A stretch of DNA of 48,659 nt from assembly GCA_045588245.1 (NCBI GenBank), contig JAZNDW010000017.1, positions 1 through 48,659 of the forward strand, written 5' to 3'. Within the stretch, counting starts at the first letter, position 1. Every line of letters begins with the position of its first letter. A program made the translations under genes and the position numbers. Of the stretch, positions 23,223 to 31,474 are shown one piece after another. The notes beneath the pieces were generated by a model. That model saw nothing but the letters and a program-made list of their open reading frames with translations. It made no database searches and was not told the origin of the DNA. Source of the DNA: DTU064 sp045588245. Its GTDB lineage: Bacteria; Bacillota; Clostridia; Oscillospirales; CAG-272.

Positions 23223-25535
23223 ATGAAAAAATCACTGTTTATCTGTCTTTTGGCTATACTGATTGTCTTTGCATTTATTGGTTGCGACGACGATCAAGGA
23301 CCTGACGATCTGCCGGCTCAATCGGATCAGGCAGACACAACGCCAGACGTTGACGCAGTTGAAACGACCGGCACGGACTATACCGATGCAGGTGAAACGA
23401 CCGGCACCGATGATACCGACGCAGGCGAAACGACCGATACTGACGTTCCCAACACCGATCCCGTCGTGACCGATCCTGTCGTGACCGATCCTGTCGTGAC
23501 TGATCCGCCCGTGACCGATCCGCCCGTGACTGATCCTCCCGTGACTGATCCGCCCGTCACCGATCCTCCCGTGACCGATCCGCCCGTGGTCGCTCCCGTA
23601 TTGGTCTCGAAGATCACACTGTCCGCAAGCAAATCGAGCATTACCGTCGGTGAATCGACTACCGTCACCGCCACTGTTTCTCCGTCAAACGCCGATAATA
23701 AAGCGCTTAACTGGACCGCAAGCGGCGGTACCGTCGACAGTAACGGAAAATTTACCGCTACAACGGCGGGAACTTATACGATTACCGCAACCGCAAAAGA
23801 CGGATCGGGCAAAAGCGCCACCATTACCGTAACCGTAAAGGCGGCACCCATAAAAGTGACCTCCGTCACCATTTCGGGTGCGTCCTCCGTTGATGTCGGA
23901 AAAACGATCAAACTTACTGCCGACGTCAGCCCCTCGAACGCTGCTGACAAAAGCGTAACGTGGTCTATCACGTCGGGCAGCAGCTATGCTTCAATATCAA
24001 GCGACGGAACACTCACGGCAAAAGCTGCCGGCAGCGTCACCGTAAAGGCTAGCGCCAACGACGGCTCAGGCAAAAGCGGCACCTTCACCGTAACGGTCAA
24101 GGCTGTCTCCACCGCTATGTGGGAAGGCAGCGGAACGAAAGCCGATCCGTACCTGATCCGAAACCTCACTGATCTGCAAAACATTTCCAAAGTAACAGAC
24201 AAATCGGGATATTACTTCAAGCAGACAGCTGATATCGATGTGTCGAGCGTTGACGGATGGCCGGAGATCGGTACCGAAAGTAAACCCTTCCGCCACCATT
24301 ATGACGGCGACGGACACAAAATCAAAAATATATACTTCAAAGAAAGCGGCGGACTTGTATCTTACGCAAAGAACGCCACGTTCAAGAATATTAAGATCGA
24401 AAACGCTACGGCTGACAGTAATACCGATCGTTATTCCTACTTAGGTGCTATCGTTGGTTTCGGACTCAACTGTTCGTTCAGCAAATGCACGGTAAGCGTC
24501 GATTTTGATGTTTCCTTCAACTCCGTCGGCGGTATAATCGGATACGCAAAACTCGACAAAAACCAGACTGAACTTCTTGTGGACTGCCATGCAGAAGGCA
24601 GCATCAGCGGTGCAGAAGGAACAGGAGGCCTCATCGGATACATTGACGATGCATACGACGGTGAGTATTATTCAAGCTCTGCCACCCCCAAAGCCGCCGT
24701 TAAGGATTGCTCTGCCGACGTTACTGTCAACGGTTTATCAGAATCCGCAGGCGGTCTTATCGGACGATCTTTCGGAGTATATGTAGAACACTGCAGCGCT
24801 ACAGGCGACGTTACGGTTAATAACATGTATGCGGGCGGCCTTATCGGTTATGCAAGCTATGCTTGCAAAGTCGCATACTGCTACGCCACGGGTGACATAA
24901 CCTGCACGACGAACAAGCAATATGGCGGAGCATTTGCAGGCGGTCTCATCGGACAGATGTTCAGCGAAGTCGTCGTACACGATTGCTACGCAACAGGTGA
25001 CATTTTCGCCAAAAATGTCATTTGGAGCAACTGTCAGGATCTGCCTTCAATGGACGGCGGACCTTGGCTCAATTACCGAAATCCCTGCGGCTCACTTATA
25101 GCTTGCATCTACGTTACTAACAGCGAAAAGATGAACATTTATAACTGTTACGCCACGGGCACGGTGACGGCACCCAACATCTGTGAGGACGACCGTATAT
25201 ATTGTCACGGTGCTCTCGTCGGCTGCTTCTACGATAATACCACGCGCAAAAACGTACTCGACAAATCTAAGTACGATCAAAGCGATTGGGCGGGATTTTC
25301 CGAAAACTATATCGGAAAGCTTGAAAACAACTATAATATCGAAAACTTAAGAACGTATTATACTCCCATCACCCAAACGAACAGATACACAGGACTCGCA
25401 CCCGAATATCTCATGCCCACTTACGAATACGTCGAGATCATATCCAAAAGTATGCTTACCGACAAAAATACGTTTGACGGCTGGGACTTCACTAACGTTT
25501 GGAAGATGGGCAGCAACGGCCCCGAACTGAGATAA
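23223..25535 (+). CDS. Surface lipoprotein with Ig-like (BIG2) domains and GLUG repeats
   Basis: A 770-residue exported lipoprotein: signal peptide with lipobox FAFIGC (Cys21); a Thr/Asp-rich spacer with imperfect 11-residue repeats; nine tandem TDPVV/TDPPV units; two BIG2-type Ig-like domains (starting near VSKITLSASKSS and VTSVTISGASSV); then from about residue 300 a GLUG-type region with repeated GGLIGY/GGLIGR and CYATGDI segments, a fold found in adhesins and IgA-protease-like surface proteins. An ideal AAGGAGGTAAC site precedes the ATG. It probably forms an extended cell-surface stalk and adhesive head. It ends at a perfect terminator. Confidence 0.85.
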   Translation: MKKSLFICLLAILIVFAFIGCDDDQGPDDLPAQSDQADTTPDVDAVETTGTDYTDAGETTGTDDTDAGETTDTDVPNTDPVVTDPVVTDPVVTDPPVTDPPVTDPPVTDPPVTDPPVTDPPVVAPVLVSKITLSASKSSITVGESTTVTATVSPSNADNKALNWTASGGTVDSNGKFTATTAGTYTITATAKDGSGKSATITVTVKAAPIKVTSVTISGASSVDVGKTIKLTADVSPSNAADKSVTWSITSGSSYASISSDGTLTAKAAGSVTVKASANDGSGKSGTFTVTVKAVSTAMWEGSGTKADPYLIRNLTDLQNISKVTDKSGYYFKQTADIDVSSVDGWPEIGTESKPFRHHYDGDGHKIKNIYFKESGGLVSYAKNATFKNIKIENATADSNTDRYSYLGAIVGFGLNCSFSKCTVSVDFDVSFNSVGGIIGYAKLDKNQTELLVDCHAEGSISGAEGTGGLIGYIDDAYDGEYYSSSATPKAAVKDCSADVTVNGLSESAGGLIGRSFGVYVEHCSATGDVTVNNMYAGGLIGYASYACKVAYCYATGDITCTTNKQYGGAFAGGLIGQMFSEVVVHDCYATGDIFAKNVIWSNCQDLPSMDGGPWLNYRNPCGSLIACIYVTNSEKMNIYNCYATGTVTAPNICEDDRIYCHGALVGCFYDNTTRKNVLDKSKYDQSDWAGFSENYIGKLENNYNIENLRTYYTPITQTNRYTGLAPEYLMPTYEYVEIISKSMLTDKNTFDGWDFTNVWKMGSNGPELR
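23454..23588 (+). repeat. Nine tandem 15-bp repeats coding TDPVV/TDPPV
   Basis: Nine in-frame 15-bp units of the form GACCGATCCGCCCGT, three coding TDPVV and six TDPPV. Third-position variation among units (CCC/CCG/CCT, GTC/GTG) shows that the array is not freshly expanded. It encodes the rigid proline-rich stalk of the lipoprotein. Confidence 0.9.
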
Positions 25536-25551
25536 TTTAATTTAGGATAAC

Positions 25552-25579
25552 AAAAAATCGGACGCAAGTCCGATTTTTT
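25552..25579 (+). terminator. Intrinsic terminator of the GLUG lipoprotein gene
   Basis: AAAAAATCGGAC, loop GCAA, GTCCGATTTTTT: a perfect 12-bp stem whose 3' arm ends in a T-run, 16 nt after the stop codon. Confidence 0.95.
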
Positions 25580-25600
25580 GTTTGTGTTCGATCATATTCG

Positions 25601-25643
25601 CGCAAAATTCACGGCGTTGCTCATGCAGCCATTCCCAAAAGCA
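25601..25643. repeat. 43-bp direct repeat, copy 1
   Basis: Begins CGCAAAATTCACGGCG and ends ATTCCCAAAAGCA. It is repeated with one mismatch at 25728-25770. The start-to-start distance is 127 bp. Confidence 0.85.
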
Positions 25644-25727
25644 GGGCTGTCGCCCTGATTTTGAGGTGGATTAGTGACCACGGCGCCTGCCTTGCTTTGC
25701 AAGCCATTCGCTCAAATTTCGCGCAAG

Positions 25728-25770
25728 CGCGAAATTCACGGCGTTGCTCATGCAGCCATTCCCAAAAGCA
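25728..25770. repeat. 43-bp direct repeat, copy 2, joined to the tRNA terminator
   Basis: Identical to copy 1 except for one base (CGCGAAATT against CGCAAAATT). Its last 10 bases form the outer arm of the tRNA-Tyr terminator. A palindrome ATTTCGCG/CGCGAAAT overlaps its left end. Confidence 0.85.
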
Positions 25771-25806
25771 AAAAGGCATCCTTTCGGATGCCTTTTTGCT
25801 TTTGGG
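25761..25806 (-). terminator. Intrinsic terminator of the tRNA-Thr/tRNA-Tyr unit
   Basis: A perfect 21-bp inverted repeat (CCCAAAAGCAAAAAGGCATCC and its complement) with a 4-nt loop. Read on the minus strand, its 5' arm begins at the 3' end of tRNA-Tyr, and GGATGCCTTTTTGCTTTT supplies the T-run. Confidence 0.9.
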
Positions 25807-25885
25807 GGAAGGTGGATTCGGACCACCGAAGTGAAAGCACAACAGATTTACAGTCTGCCCCCTTTGGCCGCTCGGGAATTCCCCC
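25803..25885 (-). tRNA. tRNA-Tyr (anticodon GTA)
   Basis: A class II (long variable arm) tRNA on the minus strand: acceptor stem GGGGGAA/TTCCCCC, D-arm with CGAGCGGCC, anticodon arm CAGACTGTAAATCTG giving GTA, and T-arm GGTCCGAATCC. Discriminator base A; no CCA is encoded. The three elements and the extra arm agree with tRNA-Tyr. Confidence 0.95.
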
Positions 25886-25914
25886 ATATTATTACGTGAG
25901 CCGTTCGCTCACTA

Positions 25915-25986
25915 AGCTGGTGATCGGAGTCGAACCAACAACCTGCTGATTACAAATCAGCTGCTCTGCCATTGAGCCACACCAGC
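25915..25986 (-). tRNA. tRNA-Thr (anticodon TGT)
   Basis: Minus-strand tRNA with acceptor stem GCTGGTG/CACCAGC, D-arm GGCTCAATGGCAGAGC, anticodon arm CTGATTTGTAATCAG giving TGT (reads ACA), and T-arm with GGTTCGACTCC. No CCA is encoded. It lies 29 nt upstream of tRNA-Tyr in the same transcription unit. Confidence 0.95.
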
Positions 25987-26015
25987 GTGCCGTCGCTTTT
26001 TCCGCGGCGAGTGTT

Positions 26016-26044
26016 ATTATATCATACCCATTTAGGTTTGTCAA
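26016..26044 (-). promoter_or_regulatory. Consensus promoter of the tRNA-Thr/tRNA-Tyr unit
   Basis: Minus-strand TTGACA (26039-26044) and TATAAT (26016-26021) with a 17-bp spacer, about 30 nt upstream of mature tRNA-Thr. The rest of the interval to 26187 is AT-rich and holds no gene. Confidence 0.9.
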
Positions 26045-26187
26045 CAATTATTTTTCTTTTTTTTAATAAAATTATTTTTCCTTTTTAAGCCTCCGTCACC
26101 ACTATGTATCAGGAATATAAACACCGCATCAGCGCACAATATTACTGCGGGGAAAAACCGTAAAACAAGCGAAAGAGAAGATAAACC

Positions 26188-26643
26188 TTGAACGATCACA
26201 CTTGCGAACAGGAGCTGTATTCCGAAATATATAGGTCAAGTAAGATGGGAACAGAATCGATACTGACTCTTTTATCAAAAGTCGATAACGATTCTTTACG
26301 TCATGACATGACCGCACAGATGAACGGATACGGCAGCTTCACAGAGCGTGCAGAACGCGGACTGACGCGTTGCAATGCCAAAGCGAAGGAAGAAAAGAAA
26401 ACGAAGGTAATCGCCGCAAAAACGGGGATCGCCGCCGAAACGATGTTTGACACTTCCCCTTCCAATATTGCTGAGCTTATGATAAGAGGAAGCGGCGCTG
26501 ACATTATTTCGATAACACGTGCGCAAAACGAAGCAACACACGGACAATGCCGCATACCCGTGACGAACGAAGCGTATGCCTTGTCAGAGGAAATGATCAC
26601 TTTTGAAAATCAGAACATCGAGCGCATGAAAAAGTATTTGTAA
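26188..26643 (+). CDS. Uncharacterised small helical protein
   Basis: A 151-residue, charged, mostly helical protein with no signal peptide. It looks like a four-helix bundle: YSEIYRSSKMGTESILTLLSKV, a Lys/Glu-rich second helix, SNIAELMIRGSGADIISITRAQN, and the final FENQNIERMKKYL. I do not recognise the family; ferritin-like bundles of unknown role in Clostridia look similar. The start appears to be TTG preceded by AGAGAAG; the next in-frame ATG would remove the first helix. It is convergent with spoVM and shares a terminator with it. Confidence 0.6.
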   Translation: MNDHTCEQELYSEIYRSSKMGTESILTLLSKVDNDSLRHDMTAQMNGYGSFTERAERGLTRCNAKAKEEKKTKVIAAKTGIAAETMFDTSPSNIAELMIRGSGADIISITRAQNEATHGQCRIPVTNEAYALSEEMITFENQNIERMKKYL

Positions 26644-26645
26644 AA

Positions 26646-26678
26646 GAGAAAAGAGCCGCCAAAGGCGGCTCTTTTCTC
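26646..26678. terminator. Bidirectional intrinsic terminator
   Basis: A perfect 15-bp stem GAGAAAAGAGCCGCC / GGCGGCTCTTTTCTC with an AAA loop. The T-rich 3' arm works in both directions, serving the rightward helical-protein gene and the leftward cluster that ends with spoVM. Confidence 0.92.
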
Positions 26679-26690
26679 AATACATAAACA

Positions 26691-26768
26691 TCAAATCTTC
26701 TTAACGCCGAATATGCGCTTCAAAAGCGGTATAAAAGCACGGGGAGGACGAACGACGACGATCTTCAT
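26691..26768 (-). CDS. spoVM: Stage V sporulation protein M (SpoVM-like), 25 residues
   Basis: A 25-codon reading frame beginning MKIVVVRPP and ending FGVKKI, with GAAAGGTG at good spacing before the ATG. SpoVM of B. subtilis is a 26-residue amphipathic helix with a proline at position 9 that recognises the curved forespore membrane and anchors the coat ATPase SpoIVA. Here the length, start MK, Pro8-Pro9 kink, hydrophobic/basic alternation and C-terminal lysines agree, and the gene lies downstream of rsgA and prkC, the same neighbourhood as in B. subtilis. It implies that the organism can form spores. Too short for automatic ORF calls. Confidence 0.85.
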   Translation of the reverse strand: MKIVVVRPPRAFIPLLKRIFGVKKI

Positions 26769-26852
26769 AACTGCACACCTTTCGGATACTTAATGTGTTT
26801 TTACTTTCATAATCATAATATGTAAAACCGTCTTTTCGCGTTACTGTCCGCT

Positions 26853-27827
26853 TCATTTATCCCAAGGATGCTTATTCTTCAAAACCGCATAAAGCTCTTT
26901 ATAGCTTTCGTGGCGGTGTTGCGGAATGATTCCCTCACGAACGGCTTCAATGACGGCACAGCCGTCCTCTTTTAAGTGGGCGCATTTCGTATATTTGCAT
27001 TTGCCGTGATACGGCTCAAATTCGCGGAACGTAAACGGCAGTGCCTCGCACGAGAAAAAGTCAAACCTTTCAAAATCAAGCAAACTGAATCCGGGAGTGT
27101 CCGCAATATAAATGCCGTCCGCGTCGAACAGCTCAACGTGGCGCGTCGTTTGCTTTCCGCGTTCGATCTTACGGGAAAGCTCGCCTGTCTGCAGCGACAG
27201 CGTCGGATAAAGCTTATTGAGCAGTGTCGATTTGCCGGCGCCGGACGCGCCCGCAAATGCCGTTATCGCTCCTTTGCCGAGCGTTTTTATGTATGATTGA
27301 ATCTCGTTGATCCCCTCACCGGTGACCGAGCTGACGACGTATACGCCGTAGCCGACGCGTCGATACATTTCCGCCGTCTTTGCGGCGGCATCGGGATCAA
27401 GCTCACACTTCGTTATAATGACGGCAGGCTCAATATCGGCATGCTCTGCGATCGATATAAGCTTATCGACCAAAAATAGATCCGGCATCGGCTTCTTCGT
27501 CGGAATGATGGCAAATATAACGTCAAGATTCGCCATCGGCGGACGTATGAGCAGATTCTTTCGCTCTTGGATCGAATCGATAACGCTGTCAACGTGGCGT
27601 TTGTCGGTTTTTCCTTTATTTTTATTCGCTGTTATTTTGTCGTCGTTGAGTGCACTCTCCGCCTCGTCACCGACGAGCACCGTTACCGTGTCACCGACGG
27701 TTGGAGATATCGCCTCATGGCGAAAAACGCCTCTCGCCCGGCAAATGAGCACCTCAGCCGAATCTATATCGGGGCGGACGGTATATAAGCCGCCCACCCC
27801 CTTTGTAATTACACCTTTTATCTGCAA
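26853..27827 (-). CDS. rsgA: Ribosome small-subunit-dependent GTPase A
   Basis: A circularly permuted GTPase that helps mature the 30S subunit. An OB-fold lies at 1-~95 with a Lys-rich insertion near 64-78, followed by the permuted G domain: G4-like TKCELD (139-144) comes before G1 GASGAGKST (193-201) and G3 DTPGF, the expected permuted order. The C-terminal zinc site shows CKYTKCAHLKEDGC. At 324 residues it is full length. The start is TTG following AAGGTGAG. It lies 27 nt after prkC in the conserved prpC-prkC-rsgA order. Confidence 0.95.
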   Translation of the reverse strand: MQIKGVITKGVGGLYTVRPDIDSAEVLICRARGVFRHEAISPTVGDTVTVLVGDEAESALNDDKITANKNKGKTDKRHVDSVIDSIQERKNLLIRPPMANLDVIFAIIPTKKPMPDLFLVDKLISIAEHADIEPAVIITKCELDPDAAAKTAEMYRRVGYGVYVVSSVTGEGINEIQSYIKTLGKGAITAFAGASGAGKSTLLNKLYPTLSLQTGELSRKIERGKQTTRHVELFDADGIYIADTPGFSLLDFERFDFFSCEALPFTFREFEPYHGKCKYTKCAHLKEDGCAVIEAVREGIIPQHRHESYKELYAVLKNKHPWDK

Positions 27828-27854
27828 GTTCTCACCTTCACACTACTGTGTCCG

Positions 27855-29594
27855 TTATTGTATCGGTGCTTCGGGAATCATCCCATTCGTGTTTTCGCCA
27901 AGCGACGGGTCGGGACCGCGGCTGACGATGAAATCCACTATCGTTCCCTCGCGCACCGTATTGAACGCAACACGGCTCTGCTTGAGCACAACGCCTTCGG
28001 GCTCTGTTGAATATTCATAAGAAACGACGCCGACTCTGAGGTTGTTCTTCTCGATCTCAAGTCTTGCTTCAAGCTCCGTCATGCCGACGAATTGCGGCAT
28101 AAGCACCGTTCCGACGACGCTGCCGCTGCTGACATAAAGCGTGACGGTATCACCCGTCTTCACCGTGGTGCCCGCAATAGGCTCCATTCGGAGCACATAT
28201 CCTGTCGTAACGGCAATATTTTCTTCTTCAACGATGTTTGAGTTGATACCGTACTTTTTGAGAAGCTCGTCCTCAACGGTTCTGTAGTCCTTCAATTTAT
28301 AATCGGGAAGTGTGAACGTCTGTATACCGCGGCTGACGGTCAGCGTGATCTCGCAGGCCGACTTGCCCGATTCAACGCGACGCTTCTCTCCCTCAACGGG
28401 ATACTGCTCAATGATCTCGCCCTCCGCATACTTGCTGTCGTACACAAATTCAAACGTGACCTTATAGTCCTTGTCGAGCAGCGCCTCCTCCATACCGTCG
28501 TAATACGTCTGACCTATAAAGTTTTCAACGGTGAGAATATACGTTTTGTCGTTTTCGGTATTAAAAAATACGTTCGCCAAAAGGTAATACGCGCAAATGA
28601 TACACGTTATCAGGAATGCAAAGGCAACGGCGAGAATTATTGGAAGCATTGAGCTGCCCATAAAGTTGCTGTCACGGTGACTTGGCGCCTTTTTCTTCTT
28701 TTTCTTCTTTTTCGGCTCAAAAGATACGCCTTCTGCAAACGGCTTGAAGATAACGCCGGGATTCCTCTTCAGAATATCAAGACGTTTGAGCATCTGCTCC
28801 GCTGTCTGGAAACGGGATGTGGGATTTTTCTCCATCGCCGTAAGAATGATCTGTTCAAGTCCCTTCGGAATTTCAGGGTTTATCTCCGTGGGCGAGATGG
28901 GCATCGAGTTCACCTGCATCAACGCAACGGAAACAGGAGTTTCCGCGATGAACGGCAGCTTGCCTGACGCCATTTCATACATCATAACGCCCGTTGAATA
29001 AAGGTCGCTTCGGGTGTCGATCGCAAGACCGCTCGCCTGTTCGGGACTAATGTAATAAACGGTACCGATAGCCTTGTCCGTCATTGTAACGGTTTCGGCA
29101 TTGGGCAGCTTTGCTATGCCGAAATCCGTCACCTTGATCGTGCCGTTTTTGAGAAGCATTATATTCTGCGGCTTGATGTCGCGGTGTATAATACCCTTTT
29201 CGTGTGCATGATCGAGCGCGGACAGTATCTGTCGGCAGTATCTTATGATCTCCTCCGTGGGGAGCGCACATTTCTTTAACATATAGCTTTTCAGCGTAAT
29301 GCCTTCGATATATTCCATAACGATATACTTATAATCGCCCGAAACGGACACGTCATATATGCTGACGATGTTCGGATGCGAGAGCATCGCTACGGCTTTT
29401 GATTCATTGATGAAGCGTTTCAGCGCAGCCTCATCCCCGGCAACGTCGTCTTTAAGCATCTTTATCGCAACATGACGCTGTATCACAGGGTCATACGCAC
29501 GATAAACGACCGCCATACCGCCGATACCGATCTGCTTTTCTATTTTATATCTTCCCCCGAGGGTCTGTCCCACGAGTCTTTCGTATGATTCCAT
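27855..29594 (-). CDS. prkC: PASTA-domain Ser/Thr protein kinase (PrkC/StkP type)
   Basis: A membrane sensor kinase for peptidoglycan fragments and cell-wall state. The kinase domain (~12-275) shows the glycine loop GIGGMAVVY, Lys45 in VAIK, HRD at 137-139 with KPQN, and DFG at 157-159. A lysine-rich juxtamembrane segment (KKKKKKKK) is followed by one transmembrane helix (LPIILAVAFAFLITCIICA) and three extracellular PASTA repeats, the last ending DFIVSRG. At 579 residues it has the normal length. It follows the cognate phosphatase gene by 15 nt. In spore formers PrkC also triggers germination, which fits the nearby spoVM. Confidence 0.96.
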   Translation of the reverse strand: MESYERLVGQTLGGRYKIEKQIGIGGMAVVYRAYDPVIQRHVAIKMLKDDVAGDEAALKRFINESKAVAMLSHPNIVSIYDVSVSGDYKYIVMEYIEGITLKSYMLKKCALPTEEIIRYCRQILSALDHAHEKGIIHRDIKPQNIMLLKNGTIKVTDFGIAKLPNAETVTMTDKAIGTVYYISPEQASGLAIDTRSDLYSTGVMMYEMASGKLPFIAETPVSVALMQVNSMPISPTEINPEIPKGLEQIILTAMEKNPTSRFQTAEQMLKRLDILKRNPGVIFKPFAEGVSFEPKKKKKKKKAPSHRDSNFMGSSMLPIILAVAFAFLITCIICAYYLLANVFFNTENDKTYILTVENFIGQTYYDGMEEALLDKDYKVTFEFVYDSKYAEGEIIEQYPVEGEKRRVESGKSACEITLTVSRGIQTFTLPDYKLKDYRTVEDELLKKYGINSNIVEEENIAVTTGYVLRMEPIAGTTVKTGDTVTLYVSSGSVVGTVLMPQFVGMTELEARLEIEKNNLRVGVVSYEYSTEPEGVVLKQSRVAFNTVREGTIVDFIVSRGPDPSLGENTNGMIPEAPIQ

Positions 29595-29609
29595 CGTTAA
29601 CTCCGATCT

Positions 29610-30368
29610 TTAGTTAGAGAATGGTTTTACGAGGACGGCGGTTATGTTATCTTTGCCGCCGTTTTCGTTTGCACGGCAGATAAGCTTTTCGGTTTTCTCA
29701 AAAATCTCACCCTCGCCTGTAACGATTCTGTGTAGCTCGGACTTGTCGACCATGTTGGACAGTCCGTCGGAGCACAAAAGAACGTATGACACACCCGCAA
29801 GCGGCACCGTGAACGTATCAGGTTCAACCGTTTCCTCCGTGCCGACGGCTCTTGTAATTATGTTCTTGCGCGAGGAGGCTTCGGCTTCCTCGCTCGTCAT
29901 CATACCCATATCGACAAGATACTGAACGTAGGAGTGGTCACGTGTAACCTGCTTCACTTCATTCTCGGTGATAAGATATAGTCTGCTGTCACCAACGTTG
30001 ACGACGTACATCACACCGCCGCAAATAACGGCTCCGACAAACGTCGTTCCCATGCCCGCAAAGGCAGGTTCCGCGTTGGCTCTGTCGTAAACGGCGAGAT
30101 TTGCGCTTCCAACCGCGTATGTCAGTATCTTCGGCATATATTTATCTTTGTCGATCGACGGCGTAGCAAGAATTACCCGTATATCCTCAGATATGCTTTT
30201 GCTCGCCGACTGCAGCGCAATACGGCTTGCCTCCTCGCCTCCGTTGGCGCCGCCCATACCGTCACAAACGATGAAAACCGCCGTGTCCGGGGCAAAGTCA
30301 AAGGCGGCAAAGCCGTCCTGATTGGAACGACGGGCGCGGCCTACGTCTGTTTTTCCGGAAAATATCAT
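29610..30368 (-). CDS. prpC: PP2C-family Ser/Thr phosphatase (PrpC/Stp1)
   Basis: Metal-dependent phosphatase that reverses phosphorylation by the kinase encoded next to it. PP2C motifs are visible in order: RRSNQDGF, VCDGMGGANGGEEAS with the metal-binding Asp and Gly, LLCSDGLSNM, and KDNITAVLV at the C-terminus. The 252-residue length matches the bacterial catalytic domain with no regulatory part. AGGAGG precedes the ATG. It is the standard partner of PrkC in Bacillota. Confidence 0.95.
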   Translation of the reverse strand: MIFSGKTDVGRARRSNQDGFAAFDFAPDTAVFIVCDGMGGANGGEEASRIALQSASKSISEDIRVILATPSIDKDKYMPKILTYAVGSANLAVYDRANAEPAFAGMGTTFVGAVICGGVMYVVNVGDSRLYLITENEVKQVTRDHSYVQYLVDMGMMTSEEAEASSRKNIITRAVGTEETVEPDTFTVPLAGVSYVLLCSDGLSNMVDKSELHRIVTGEGEIFEKTEKLICRANENGGKDNITAVLVKPFSN

Positions 30369-30391
30369 ATCGGAATCCTCCTATAAAACTG

Positions 30392-31474
30392 TCAGTTATC
30401 TGTTTCTGTTGCCGCACGGCGCTCGGAATTTATACGGAGCTGTCCGCAGGCGGCATTGATGTCGGGACCGAGACGGCGGCGAACGGTGGCGTTCACGCCG
30501 AGTGCCGACAGTTTATTAACGAATGCTGTAATCGCTTTTTTATCGGGACGCGACAGTCCCACGCCGTCAACGTCGTTCAAAGGAATAAGGTTAACATGGA
30601 TCGGCTGATGACGTCCGCCGCTTTTCATATAGCGGCGAAGCGTGACGGCGAGCTCCTCCGCATGGCGGAGAGAATCATTTTTGCCCGCAATCAAAGTATA
30701 TTCAAAGGATATGCGTCTGCCCGTTTCTACAAAATAATCGGCACAGGCAACAAGCAGCTTATCAAGGCCATAAGCGTCGTTGATCGGCATTATGGACGAG
30801 CGGTCCGCGTCGTTTGCGGCGTGAAGCGAAATCGACAGCGTGATCGGCAGATCAAGCTTTGCAAGCTCGTATATTTTCGGCACGATGCCGCAAGTTGAAA
30901 CGGATATATGGCGCAGGCCTATATTAAGTCCGTCGGGTGCGGAAACGAGCTTCAAAAAGCGTACCGTTTCGTCAAAATTGTCGAGCGGCTCGCCGATCCC
31001 CATCATAACGACGTTTGATATTCTCGTACCCGTGTCGCGCTCCGCGGCAATTATCTCGCCGAGGATCTCCGAGGCGGAAAGATCGCGCACGCGCCCCGAT
31101 TTAGTCGAGGCGCAGAAGCGGCACCCCATACGGCATCCGACCTGCGAGGAGACGCAGAGGGTGTTGCCGTGCTCATATTTCATGTATACAGCCTCAATGT
31201 GATTGCCGTCGTACAGCTCATAAAGGTACTTTACCGTACCGTCAACGGCTGACGAGAGTTTACGGCTCACCGTCGGCGTTTTGATCACACAACCTACAGC
31301 AAGCTTTTCGCGCAGTGCCTTCGGCAGACTCGTCATTTTCGAAAAGTCCGCTCCGCGATGAAGCCAGGAAAATATCTCTTTTGCTCTGTATTTCGGCTGA
31401 CTGTAAGGTTCCGACGTTATCAAAGCCTCAAGCTCGTCGGGCAATAGCCGCAATATATCTGTTTTTTCGTTCAT
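30392..31474 (-). CDS. rlmN: 23S rRNA (adenine2503-C2)-methyltransferase, radical SAM
   Basis: Methylates A2503 of 23S rRNA (and A37 of some tRNAs) by a radical SAM mechanism. The CxxxCxxC iron-sulfur motif is seen in GCRMGCRFCAST; MMGIGEPLDN and LISFEYTLIAG-type segments (SFEYTLIAGKND) follow. The catalytic Cys near the C-terminus lies in AACGQLR. At 360 residues it is typical. The ATG overlaps the rsmB stop by 4 nt (ATGA), so the two are translationally coupled. Confidence 0.96.
   Translation of the reverse strand: MNEKTDILRLLPDELEALITSEPYSQPKYRAKEIFSWLHRGADFSKMTSLPKALREKLAVGCVIKTPTVSRKLSSAVDGTVKYLYELYDGNHIEAVYMKYEHGNTLCVSSQVGCRMGCRFCASTKSGRVRDLSASEILGEIIAAERDTGTRISNVVMMGIGEPLDNFDETVRFLKLVSAPDGLNIGLRHISVSTCGIVPKIYELAKLDLPITLSISLHAANDADRSSIMPINDAYGLDKLLVACADYFVETGRRISFEYTLIAGKNDSLRHAEELAVTLRRYMKSGGRHQPIHVNLIPLNDVDGVGLSRPDKKAITAFVNKLSALGVNATVRRRLGPDINAACGQLRINSERRAATETDN

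Noticed and set aside
23454..23588. CRISPR-like array
   Set aside because: The units are 15 bp, contiguous without spacers, in frame, and encode a TDPPV stalk of a lipoprotein.
25621..25887. An 88-codon minus-strand frame over tRNA-Tyr and the 43-bp repeats
   Set aside because: It runs through a certain tRNA gene and its terminator, so it is not coding.
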